Shown: positions 26,371-33,356 of the stretch, piece after piece
Layout: each line of letters starts with the position of its first letter
Position numbering within the stretch: the stretch's first letter is position 1
Assembly (NCBI RefSeq): GCF_900090325.1
Contig: NZ_FMHW01000002.1
Coordinates: 7,379,001-7,443,000 of the forward strand
Origin: Micromonospora pallida
GTDB lineage: Bacteria; Actinomycetota; Actinomycetes; Mycobacteriales; Micromonosporaceae
Reading direction: 5' to 3'
DNA length: 64,000 bases
The notes under the pieces: generated by a model
The model's database searches: none
Told to the model about the DNA's origin: nothing
What the model saw: the letters and a program-made list of their open reading frames with translations, nothing else
Made by a program: the position numbers and the translations under genes

Positions 26371-27212
26371 CCAGTGTCAGCGCGTCGCCCGTCACCCGAT
26401 CGCCCGGCGAGGAGTTCGCGGCGGCTTACGCCGCTGACCCGGCCGGTGCCGTGGTCCGCTTCGACTTCACCATCACCGACGCCTTCCAGCCCACCAAGGA
26501 ACGACCCCGGGTCACCGTCCGCAACCTGTTCCGGAAGCGGTCGGTCGGGACGGAGCCGGTCCGGTTCTGGTGCGAGGGCCGGCCGGACGCCAGCGAGGCG
26601 GCGACGGTGCACGAGTCGGACCTGCGTCGGGAGGCCGCCTTCCGGTTCGGCATGGCCGAGGCCGGCGTGCACCCGATCCGGGCCTGGGTGCAGATCCCCG
26701 AGGAACTGGCGAAGGACCCGGAGGGGCTGGCGGTCTTCGTCGACTACCGGCTGCTGGTCCGGCTCGCCACCGCCGAGAACCAGGCGCTCACCATCGGCGA
26801 GCACGGGCTGCTCCGGCACCCGGAGATCGCGAAGTTGCCGTACCGGCACGACTACCTCACCGGACTGCTGGCCGCCTGCGACGAGATCGAGCAGACCGGG
26901 GCCACCCCGCACGCGATGATCGTCAATCCCCGGGACTACTACACCCACCTACTCGGCCGGGGCGGCCTGCTCGACGACCTGGCCCGCAACGGCGTCCAGA
27001 TCTCCCGTACCCGGATGGTGGCGCCGGGGGAGGCGGTGGTGGGGGACTTCGCGATGGCCGCCCGGCTGCTCGACGCGGGGCGCTCGGCGATCCGGATCGC
27101 CATACCGCCGCCCGGCACCTTCGCCACCGACGGCCCGGCGGTCTGCGCGGAGATCCACGAAGGACTCGCCATCCACCTGCCGACCCACTTCTTCCACGTC
27201 GTCCCCGCCTAG
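26367..27212 (+). CDS. HK97-capsid-fold shell protein, family 3 (natural product) encapsulin-like
   Basis: The 281-residue protein shows the HK97 major capsid pattern along its length. An N-terminal arm (VTVRNLFRKRSVGTEPVRFW) leads to an E-loop with EG/EA pairs (CEGRPDASEAATVHESDLRR). The spine-helix region RAWVQIPEELAKDPEGLAVF corresponds to the capsid 'WIPASRQVLDD' region. The P-domain has DEIEQTGATPHAMIVNPRDY, and the A-domain end has GEAVVGDFAMAARLLDAGR and CAEIHEGLAIHLPTHFFHVV. There are no phage portal, protease, terminase or tail genes nearby. The gene is translationally coupled to the sulfotransferase and precedes an exporter, the context known for family 3 encapsulins. It would assemble into a protein compartment; the cargo is unknown. 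Confidence 0.82.
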   Translation: MTSVSASPVTRSPGEEFAAAYAADPAGAVVRFDFTITDAFQPTKERPRVTVRNLFRKRSVGTEPVRFWCEGRPDASEAATVHESDLRREAAFRFGMAEAGVHPIRAWVQIPEELAKDPEGLAVFVDYRLLVRLATAENQALTIGEHGLLRHPEIAKLPYRHDYLTGLLAACDEIEQTGATPHAMIVNPRDYYTHLLGRGGLLDDLARNGVQISRTRMVAPGEAVVGDFAMAARLLDAGRSAIRIAIPPPGTFATDGPAVCAEIHEGLAIHLPTHFFHVVPA

Positions 27213-27226
27213 GAGAGGCCCGCCCG

Positions 27227-28399
27227 ATGACCGCGACCGCGCCCGGCGGCACCCTGACCTTCTACCGCCCCTACCTGCCGCTCTTCGGGGCGATCTTCTG
27301 CTGCCTGCTCGGGGTGGGCGCGTCCCTGGCGGTGCTGCCCTTCCTCGTCCTCGACGAACTGGGCGGCACCCGGTTCGAGGTGGGCGTGGTGGTCGCGGCC
27401 ATCGCGGTCGCCGCGGTGATCGCCCGGCCGATCGCCGGCCGCCTCGGCGACCGGCACGGCTACCGGACGGTGATGCTCGCCGGGGCGGCCTTCTGCGGCC
27501 TCGCCGGACTCGGCTACCTGGTCGCCGGGAACGTGCCGGGGCTGATCGCGGTCCGGATCGTGCACGGTGTCGGGGAGGGCGCGGTCTACACCGCCGGGGC
27601 GGCCTGGCTGGTGGCGCTCGCGCCGGCCGAGCGGCGCGGCCGGATCGTCGGGCTCTACGGCATCCACATGTGGGCCGGGATCACCCTCGGCGCGCTGCTC
27701 GGCACGGTCCTGCTCCGCGCCGCCGGCGGGTACCCGGCGGTGTGGGTCTTCGCGGTGCTGACCGCGGCGGCCGGGCTGGCGCTGGTCGCCGGTCGGCCCC
27801 GACCGGACCAGGCCCCGGCTGTCGGTCGGGCCGGGTTCCTGCCGCGCAGCGCGATCGCGCCGGGCGTCGCGCTCTCGCTCGCCGGTCTCGGGTACGCCGG
27901 CCTCGCCGCCTTCGCCGCGCTGCACCTGGCGGACCGGGGCGTGGAGAACGGCATCGCCGCGTTCAACGCCTTCGGCGTCACCTACGTCGGCGTACGGCTG
28001 TTCGCCGGTGGCCTGCCGGACCGGCTCGGTGCCGGCCGGGTGGCGCTCTGGTCCGCGCTGGTGGAGGCGGTCGGGCTGCTGCTGGTGGCGGTGGCGGAGA
28101 ACCTGTGGGTGGCGATCGTCGGCGGGCTGGTCATCGGGGCCGGGCTCTCGCTGCTCTTCCCGGCACTGGCCCTGCTGGTGATCAACCGGACGGACCCGGC
28201 GCACCAGGGCGCGGCGCTCGGGGCGTTCACCTCGTTCTGGGACATCGGCCTGGTGGCCGGCGGGCCGCTCGCCGGTCTGGTCGCCAGCGCCGCCGGCTAC
28301 CCCGCGGTCTTCTGGGCCACCCTGGCGGCGGCCCTCCTCTCCGCCCTTCTCTCCGCCTCCCCCCTCTCCCGCATCCCGCCGCCTGCTGCGTCGCGTTGA
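27227..28399 (+). CDS. MFS exporter of the encapsulin island
   Basis: The 390-residue membrane protein has about 12 hydrophobic helices and a clear MFS motif A (ARPIAGRLGDRHGYRTVML) between helices 2 and 3. A half-repeat (VRLFAGGLPDRLGAGRVALW) lies in the second half. The start ATG lies 14 bases after the shell-protein stop, with AGGAGAGG upstream, so it is co-transcribed. It probably exports the island's product or confers self-resistance. Confidence 0.87.
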   Translation: MTATAPGGTLTFYRPYLPLFGAIFCCLLGVGASLAVLPFLVLDELGGTRFEVGVVVAAIAVAAVIARPIAGRLGDRHGYRTVMLAGAAFCGLAGLGYLVAGNVPGLIAVRIVHGVGEGAVYTAGAAWLVALAPAERRGRIVGLYGIHMWAGITLGALLGTVLLRAAGGYPAVWVFAVLTAAAGLALVAGRPRPDQAPAVGRAGFLPRSAIAPGVALSLAGLGYAGLAAFAALHLADRGVENGIAAFNAFGVTYVGVRLFAGGLPDRLGAGRVALWSALVEAVGLLLVAVAENLWVAIVGGLVIGAGLSLLFPALALLVINRTDPAHQGAALGAFTSFWDIGLVAGGPLAGLVASAAGYPAVFWATLAAALLSALLSASPLSRIPPPAASR

Positions 28400-28403
28400 C
28401 CGG

Positions 28404-28447
28404 GGGGTTTGCGGCACCGTCCGGGCCGGACGGTGCCGCGAACCCCT
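28404..28447. terminator. Bidirectional hairpin terminator between the MFS and FAD oxidase genes
   Basis: Arms 28411-28422 (GCGGCACCGTCC) and 28428-28439 (GGACGGTGCCGC) are perfect, extended outward by GGGGTTT/GAACCCC with one wobble pair. It sits between the convergent stop codons. Confidence 0.8.
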
Positions 28448-28450
28448 TGA

Positions 28451-29557
28451 TCAGCCGCCGGTCAGGCGGGCGGGGGAGTGGGGGGTGGGGTCCACGGGTG
28501 GGGGTTGGGCGGTGGCGAGGGCGGCCAGGAGGGCGCCGGCGGCGGGGGCGGTCTGCACGCCGTAACCGCTGAGCCCGGCGAGCCAGAGGAAGCCGGGCGC
28601 GTCCGGGTCCGGCCCGATCACCGGTACGTCGTCCGGGGCGGCGGTGCGCAGCCCGGCCCAGGCGTGCCGGATCCGCCGGATGGCCAGTGTCGTCGCCTCC
28701 TCCACCCGAGCCGCGCCGAGCGCCACGTCCAGGTCGTCCGGTCGGGCGTCGCCCGGCGGGCAAGGGGCGGCGTCGACCGGGGACACCAGCAGGTGGCCGG
28801 ACTCCGGTTTCAGGTAGAAGGTCCCGCCCACGTCGGCGACCATCGGCCAGCCGGTGACGTCCAGGCCGGGCGGCGCGTCCACCAGGAAGGCGGTACGCCG
28901 CAGCGGCGTCAGACCCACCGGCCGTACGCTGGCGGCCTCGGCGATCTCGTCGGCCCAGGCACCGGCGGCGTTGACGACGGTACGGGCGGTCACCTCCCCG
29001 CCGTCGGTGTCGACCCGCCAGCGGTCCCGTTCCCGGCGCAGGGACCGGACCCGGGTCAGCCGGGCGATGGTGCCGCCGGCCGCCCGGATGCCCCGCAGAT
29101 AGCCCTGGTGCAGCGCGTCCACGTCGACGTCCCGGGTGGCGGGCTTGAGCATCGCCCGCCGGAACCGGTCGACCCGCACGATCGGGCAGATGCCGGGGAC
29201 CTCGGCGAGGTCGATCTCCCGGGCCGGCGGGTCGACCTCGGCCCCGTCGCGCAGGTACGCGTCGAACAGGTCCTCGTCGCCGGGTGGGCAGAGACTCAGC
29301 GTGCCACGCGGGGTGAGCAGCGGGTGCGCGGCGAAACCGGCGGGCGGGTCGGCCAGGAAGTCCCGGCTGGCCCGGGTCAGCGCGCGGACCGCCGGGCCGC
29401 CGTAGTACTCGGAGAACAGGGCGGCGGAGCGGCCGGTCGAGTGGTGACCCGGTACCTGCTCCATCTCGACCAGCAGCACGCGACCGTACCGGGCGAGGTG
29501 GTAGCCGGCGGTGGCGCCCGCGATGCCACCACCGATGACCATATAGTCAATCGTCAC
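28451..29557 (-). CDS. FAD-dependent oxidoreductase, D-amino-acid/glycine oxidase (DAO) family
   Basis: The 368-residue flavoprotein begins with the dinucleotide-binding fold IDYMVIGGGIAGATAGYHLA, followed by GHHSTGRSAALFSEYYG, typical of DAO-family oxidases that oxidise a secondary or primary amine or amino acid. The C-terminal FAD motif is GFLWLAGLSGYGVQTAPAAG, with TAAPDDVPVIGPDP before it. It is convergent with the encapsulin operon and likely belongs to the same island. The start is a GTG with no ribosome site, and a promoter placed so that the mRNA would begin at that GTG. This suggests leaderless translation. Confidence 0.85.
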   Translation of the reverse strand: MTIDYMVIGGGIAGATAGYHLARYGRVLLVEMEQVPGHHSTGRSAALFSEYYGGPAVRALTRASRDFLADPPAGFAAHPLLTPRGTLSLCPPGDEDLFDAYLRDGAEVDPPAREIDLAEVPGICPIVRVDRFRRAMLKPATRDVDVDALHQGYLRGIRAAGGTIARLTRVRSLRRERDRWRVDTDGGEVTARTVVNAAGAWADEIAEAASVRPVGLTPLRRTAFLVDAPPGLDVTGWPMVADVGGTFYLKPESGHLLVSPVDAAPCPPGDARPDDLDVALGAARVEEATTLAIRRIRHAWAGLRTAAPDDVPVIGPDPDAPGFLWLAGLSGYGVQTAPAAGALLAALATAQPPPVDPTPHSPARLTGG

Positions 29558-29594
29558 TGTATTGGACAGTAGTCGGGCTGATGGCCGGCGGCAA
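29556..29594 (-). promoter_or_regulatory. Promoter for the FAD oxidase, apparently giving a leaderless mRNA, with overlapping dyad
   Basis: Reading leftward, TTGCCG (29589-29594) and TACTGT (29566-29571) are separated by 17 bases, and the GTG start follows 8 bases after the -10 box. ACTGT-N5-ACAGT (29556-29560 and 29566-29570) forms a small dyad over the start site that could bind a repressor. Confidence 0.5.
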
Positions 29595-29660
29595 TGCCCG
29601 GCGGGGACGGGCCGCGCCGCCGGCCACCGGACGGGTTCCCGGGGCCGTGGTACGGCCGGA

Positions 29661-30878
29661 TCAGGGGCCGCAGTAGAGCAGCCGGTTCGGGGTGCCCGAG
29701 GGCACGCCGGTGACGACGTTCGCCGTCGCCCGGCTGGTCAGGTAGCTGGCCACCTGCGCCGGGGACCAGGTCGGGTTGGCCGACAGGGCGAGCGCGGCGC
29801 AACCGGCGACATGCGCGGAGGCCGTCGAGCCGCCGCTGATCGTGGCGACGGCGGTGTCGCTGGTGTGCCAGGTGGACGTGATGTTCACGCCCGGGGCGAA
29901 CAGGTCGATGCAGCTACCGTAGTTGCCGCTGGACAGCCGGGCGTCGGTCGCCGAGGCGCCGACCACGGTGAGCGCGCCCGGCACCCGGCCGGGCGAGTAG
30001 TTGCAGGCGTTCCCGTTCGAGCTGCCACCGGTCGTGACGTAGGTGATGCCGTGGTTGATCGAGTTGGTCACCGCCGCGTCCAGGGTGGCGTTGGCGCCCC
30101 CGCCGATGGCCAGTTCCGCGACCGCCGGCCGGAGGGCGTTCGCGGTGATCCAGTCGATCCCGGCGATCACCGTGGCGAAGGTGCCGCTGCCCTGGCAGTT
30201 CAGCACCCGTACCGGATGGATCATGACTTCCTTGGCGACGCCGTGGCTGGTGCCGCCGATGGTGCCGGCCAGGTGCGTGCCGTGGCCGTTGCAGTCGTCC
30301 GCCGGCAGCGCGCCGTCGACCAGGTCGATGCCACCGGTGACCCGGGGGCCGAAGTCCAGGTGGGTGGCCCGGACGCCGGTGTCGACGACGTACGCGTGCA
30401 CGTTGTGCGCGGTGTTCGGGTACGAGTACCGGTTGTCGAGCGGCAGGGCGCGCTGGTCGATCCGGTCCAGGCCCCAGGACGGCGGGCCGAACTGCGTACC
30501 GGGGCCGATCAGCGGAGTCACCCGGTTCTGCTCCACGTACGCGACCGCCGGATCAGCGGCGAGGCGACGGGCGGCCCGCTCCGACAGGCGTACCTCGAAA
30601 CCGGTCAGGGCGCTGCGGTAGACGTGGCCGACGGTTCCGCCGTAACGGGCCCGGAGTCGCTCCGCGACCCGGGTGACCTCGCTGCCCGCCGGACGCGTCG
30701 CGTCCTCGCGGAGCACCACGATGTAGCTGTCCCGTACGGCGTCGGCGGCGCCGGCGTGGCGGATCGTGCCCTCGGCGGCCGGGGCGGCCGAGGCGCTGCC
30801 GACCGGAGCGAGGACGGCGGTCAGGGCGGACGCCAGGGCGAGGGCGAGCAGTCGACCCCGCAGGCGTGATCTGATCAT
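29661..30878 (-). CDS. Subtilisin-like (S8) protease paralogue with degenerate active site
   Basis: The 405-residue secreted protein has a signal peptide, an I9 inhibitor propeptide (DSYIVVLREDATR ... VAYVEQN) and an S8 domain. Asp (YVVDTGVRATHLD), His (NGHGTHLAGTIGG) and Ser (SGGSTASAHVAG) of the triad are present. However, the oxyanion-hole Asn (SGN in the neighbour at 30947) is Gly here (TTGGSSNGN), and the Ser motif lacks the usual GTSMASP context. It is a tandem paralogue of the next gene, with which it shares domain order. It may have weak or no protease activity. The ribosome site TTGGAGGAGAGATC supports the ATG. Confidence 0.85.
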   Translation of the reverse strand: MIRSRLRGRLLALALASALTAVLAPVGSASAAPAAEGTIRHAGAADAVRDSYIVVLREDATRPAGSEVTRVAERLRARYGGTVGHVYRSALTGFEVRLSERAARRLAADPAVAYVEQNRVTPLIGPGTQFGPPSWGLDRIDQRALPLDNRYSYPNTAHNVHAYVVDTGVRATHLDFGPRVTGGIDLVDGALPADDCNGHGTHLAGTIGGTSHGVAKEVMIHPVRVLNCQGSGTFATVIAGIDWITANALRPAVAELAIGGGANATLDAAVTNSINHGITYVTTGGSSNGNACNYSPGRVPGALTVVGASATDARLSSGNYGSCIDLFAPGVNITSTWHTSDTAVATISGGSTASAHVAGCAALALSANPTWSPAQVASYLTSRATANVVTGVPSGTPNRLLYCGP

Positions 30879-30898
30879 GATCTCTCCTCCAAGAGGGT

Positions 30899-30931
30899 CC
30901 GGCCCCGGGGCGAGAGTCGCCCCGGGGCCGG
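30899..30931 (-). terminator. Very strong hairpin terminator between the two subtilisin genes
   Basis: Perfect 15-base arms 30899-30913 (CCGGCCCCGGGGCGA) and 30917-30931 (TCGCCCCGGGGCCGG) flank loop GAG, 16 bases after the stop of the 30947 gene on the minus strand. The downstream paralogue therefore probably has its own promoter or relies on readthrough. Confidence 0.8.
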
Positions 30932-30946
30932 TGGAGTGGCGGTGGG

Positions 30947-32185
30947 TCAGGAGGTGGGGGCCGCGTAGAGCAGCCGGTTCGGGCTACCGGTGCCCGCGTT
31001 GCTGATCACGTTCGGCGTGGCCTGGGTGACGATGTACGAGTGCACCTGGGCCGGGGTCCAGGACGGGTTCAGCTGGAGCACCCGGGCGGCCGCACCCGCG
31101 ACGTGCGGGGAGGCCATCGAGGTGCCGCTGATGGTGTTGGTGGCGGTGTCGCTGGTGGACCAGGCCGACAGGACGCTCACGCCCGGGGCGAAGAGGTCGG
31201 TGCAGGTGCCGATGTTGGAGAAGGTGGCCCGCGCGTCGTTGCTGTCCGACGCGTTGACGGTCAGCGCGGTCGACACCGAGGCCGGCGAGTAGTTGCAGGC
31301 GTTGGCGCCGTACGAGTTGCCGGAGGCCACCGCGTAGGTGACGCCGTCGGCGATCGAGTTGGCCACGGCGGTGTTCAGGGCGGCGGTGAGACCGCCACCG
31401 AGGCTCATGTTCGCCACCGCCGGCTGGCCCGGCAGGTGGTTGCCGGTCACCCAGTTGACGCCGGCGATGACCTGGTCCCAGGTGCCGCTGCCCGCGCAGT
31501 TCAGCACCCGGACGGCGACCAGCCGGACGTCCTTGGCGACACCGTAGGCGTTGCCGCCGACGGTGCCGGCGACGTGGGTGCCGTGACCGTTGCAGTCGTC
31601 GGCCGGGAGCGCGCCGTCGATCGTGTCGATGCCGTCGACGGCCGCGCCGGCGAAGTCGACGTGGCTCTTCCGGATGCCGGTGTCGATGATGTACGCGGTG
31701 ACGCCCGCGCCGGTACTGGTGTAGGTGTACGAGGCGCTCAGCGGCCGGTTCCGCTGGTCGATGCGGTCCAGGCCCCACGGCGGGTTGAACTGGGTGGCCT
31801 GCGTCGTCACCGTGTGGTTCTGCTCGACGTAGTCGACCGACGGGTGCGCGGCGAGGCGCTTGGCGGCCTGCTCCGAGAGCTTCACCGAGAAGCCGTTGAG
31901 GGCGTCACCGTAGACGTTCCCGACGGTACCGCCGAAGCGGTCGGCCAGGGACTTGGCGGTGCTCTTCACCGCGCCCTGCCGGGTGCCGGCGCGGCCGCCG
32001 ACAGCGCTGTCCTTGAGTACCACGATGTAGCTGTCGGCCACGGCCGTCGCGCCACCGGCGCTCCGGATCTCGCCGACGGACGGGGCTGCCGTTGCGGGAA
32101 CGCCGACCATGGCGGTGACCATGGCGGCGCCGGCAAGCGCGCCGACCGCGGCGAAGGTACGCCGGTGAGTGCGGGGGAGTGTCAT
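30947..32185 (-). CDS. Secreted subtilisin-like (S8) protease with I9 propeptide
   Basis: The 412-residue extracellular protease has a signal peptide (RTFAAVGALAGAAMVTAMVG), an I9 inhibitor domain (DSYIVVLKDSAVG to SVDYVEQNH) and a proteinase-K-like S8 domain. The triad is complete: Asp in YIIDTGIRKSHVD, His in NGHGTHVAGTVGG and Ser in SGTSMASPHVAG. The oxyanion Asn is in VASGNSYGANAC. Cys residues match the proteinase K-type disulfides (DDCNGHG, VLNCAGSG). The start is the ATG at 32185 after GGAGGACCGGGAG. Confidence 0.93.
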   Translation of the reverse strand: MTLPRTHRRTFAAVGALAGAAMVTAMVGVPATAAPSVGEIRSAGGATAVADSYIVVLKDSAVGGRAGTRQGAVKSTAKSLADRFGGTVGNVYGDALNGFSVKLSEQAAKRLAAHPSVDYVEQNHTVTTQATQFNPPWGLDRIDQRNRPLSASYTYTSTGAGVTAYIIDTGIRKSHVDFAGAAVDGIDTIDGALPADDCNGHGTHVAGTVGGNAYGVAKDVRLVAVRVLNCAGSGTWDQVIAGVNWVTGNHLPGQPAVANMSLGGGLTAALNTAVANSIADGVTYAVASGNSYGANACNYSPASVSTALTVNASDSNDARATFSNIGTCTDLFAPGVSVLSAWSTSDTATNTISGTSMASPHVAGAAARVLQLNPSWTPAQVHSYIVTQATPNVISNAGTGSPNRLLYAAPTS

Positions 32186-32530
32186 CTCCCGGTCCTCCTA
32201 CTGTGGTGGCCTCTCGTGGGACTCGGGGCCCATCAGAGGCGCTGGACGATGGGAGAATCCTAGCGTCGATATTTACGAACCTGGATTTCTTCGATGTTCG
32301 CGATATGAGGATGATATTGACAAGCTTCTAAGCGTTAGGTATTGCCTCAGGTGTCACGGACGCGTTACACACGATGGTTGGGCCAGTTGTCGGGCAGGAC
32401 GTCGCCATGCCCGGCGCCGTGGGCTGGCCCTGCGGTTGTCACCCCGCGTCCGCCGGCCGGTGCGTAGGAACAGCGTCGCCCCAGGCGGGCTGGGCCGCCT
32501 GGGGCGAGGGTGGGGAGAGGGAGGGCGCCG
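32186..32530. other. Gene-free stretch with low GC and possible promoters
   Basis: No credible gene is present. The stretch is AT-richer than its flanks (about 32260-32350). On the minus strand TAGGAT (32257-32262) is a plausible -10 box for the subtilisin at 32185, without a clear -35. On the plus strand a perfect TTGACA (32317-32322) is followed 17 bases later by TATTGC, an orphan promoter-like signal with no gene on that strand until 33357. Confidence 0.4.
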
Positions 32531-33031
32531 TCAGAAGTTGACGTCGACTCCAGCCGCCTTGCAGGCGGCGGTGAGGTCCGTGCCGACCTTCTCGAAGGTG
32601 GGGTTGTCGGCGGCGGCCACCGGGTCCGCGGCCTTGGCCGCCTTGGCGGACTCCGCCGCGAACTGCTTCAGACCGGCGGTCACCGCGCCGTCACCCCCGG
32701 ACGCGGCCAGGGCGGTCATCTTCTGGTCCAAGTCGGTCAGGATCTTGCCGAACGCGGCCGGCGCCGCTGCCGCGTCGCCCTGGAAGACCTTGACGACGGA
32801 TGCCTTCATCTCCTCCCCGATCTGCTTCGTGGCTTCGCAGAGTTCCTTGTCGCTCTTGGTGACCGCTGCCGCCGACGGGGAGGGCGGCTCGGCGGCGGAG
32901 GTGGTCGGCGACGCGGGAGCCGACGCGGCGGGGGGCGCGGACTCCGTCGTGGTGTCCTCCCCGCCGCAGGCGGCGAGAGTCGTCAGAGAGGCGCAGAGGA
33001 GCACAGTGGAGAGGAGGCGAGATGGCTTCAC
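32531..33031 (-). CDS. Small lipoprotein of unknown function
   Basis: The 166-residue precursor has a lipoprotein signal (RLLSTVLLCASLTTLAACGG, lipobox LAAC). An Ala/Pro/Ser/Thr-rich linker (about residues 27-58) and a helical domain follow, starting SDKELCEATKQIGEEMKASVV and ending ACKAAGVDVNF. The mature domain has two Cys residues that could pair. It is anchored to the outer face of the membrane. The start is a GTG at 33031 after GGAGGCGAGA in the opposite-strand reading. I recognise no family, and it lies just outside the biosynthetic cluster. Confidence 0.75.
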   Translation of the reverse strand: MKPSRLLSTVLLCASLTTLAACGGEDTTTESAPPAASAPASPTTSAAEPPSPSAAAVTKSDKELCEATKQIGEEMKASVVKVFQGDAAAAPAAFGKILTDLDQKMTALAASGGDGAVTAGLKQFAAESAKAAKAADPVAAADNPTFEKVGTDLTAACKAAGVDVNF

Positions 33032-33356
33032 GGACGCGGACGGTAGCCGACATCACCCTGTTGGCCCACTTCAGGGTCGGTGGTCCGCGGCCGCCGCTGG
33101 CCCTTCCCTTCCGGGTGCCGTCAGCCCGTCCCCTGGCATCGTTCGGTTGGTCCCGTTATCGGGCGGGCTTCCCGGTATCTCATAGCTTCCCCCGATGGCC
33201 GGTCAACCGACGGTTGGCAGGGTTGCGCGCATCGATGAACGACATTGCTGTGTGGTAAGGTGGTCAAATTTCGAGCGCCGGCGACGGCGGCGACGCCACA
33301 TAACACCATACCGGCACCCGTTTTCAGGAGCGTGAACATAATCTCGAGGGGGGATT
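33032..33356. other. Divergent intergenic stretch before the first LuxR gene
   Basis: No gene is credible here. The stretch lies between a minus-strand lipoprotein and a plus-strand regulator, so it must hold both promoters. GGTAAGGT at 33255-33261 resembles a -10 box on the plus strand, but I see no matching -35. Confidence 0.3.

Noticed and set aside
26367..27212. The HK97-fold gene as a prophage remnant
   Set aside because: No portal, protease, terminase, tail or integrase gene is near, and it is translationally coupled to a sulfotransferase gene in a metabolic operon.
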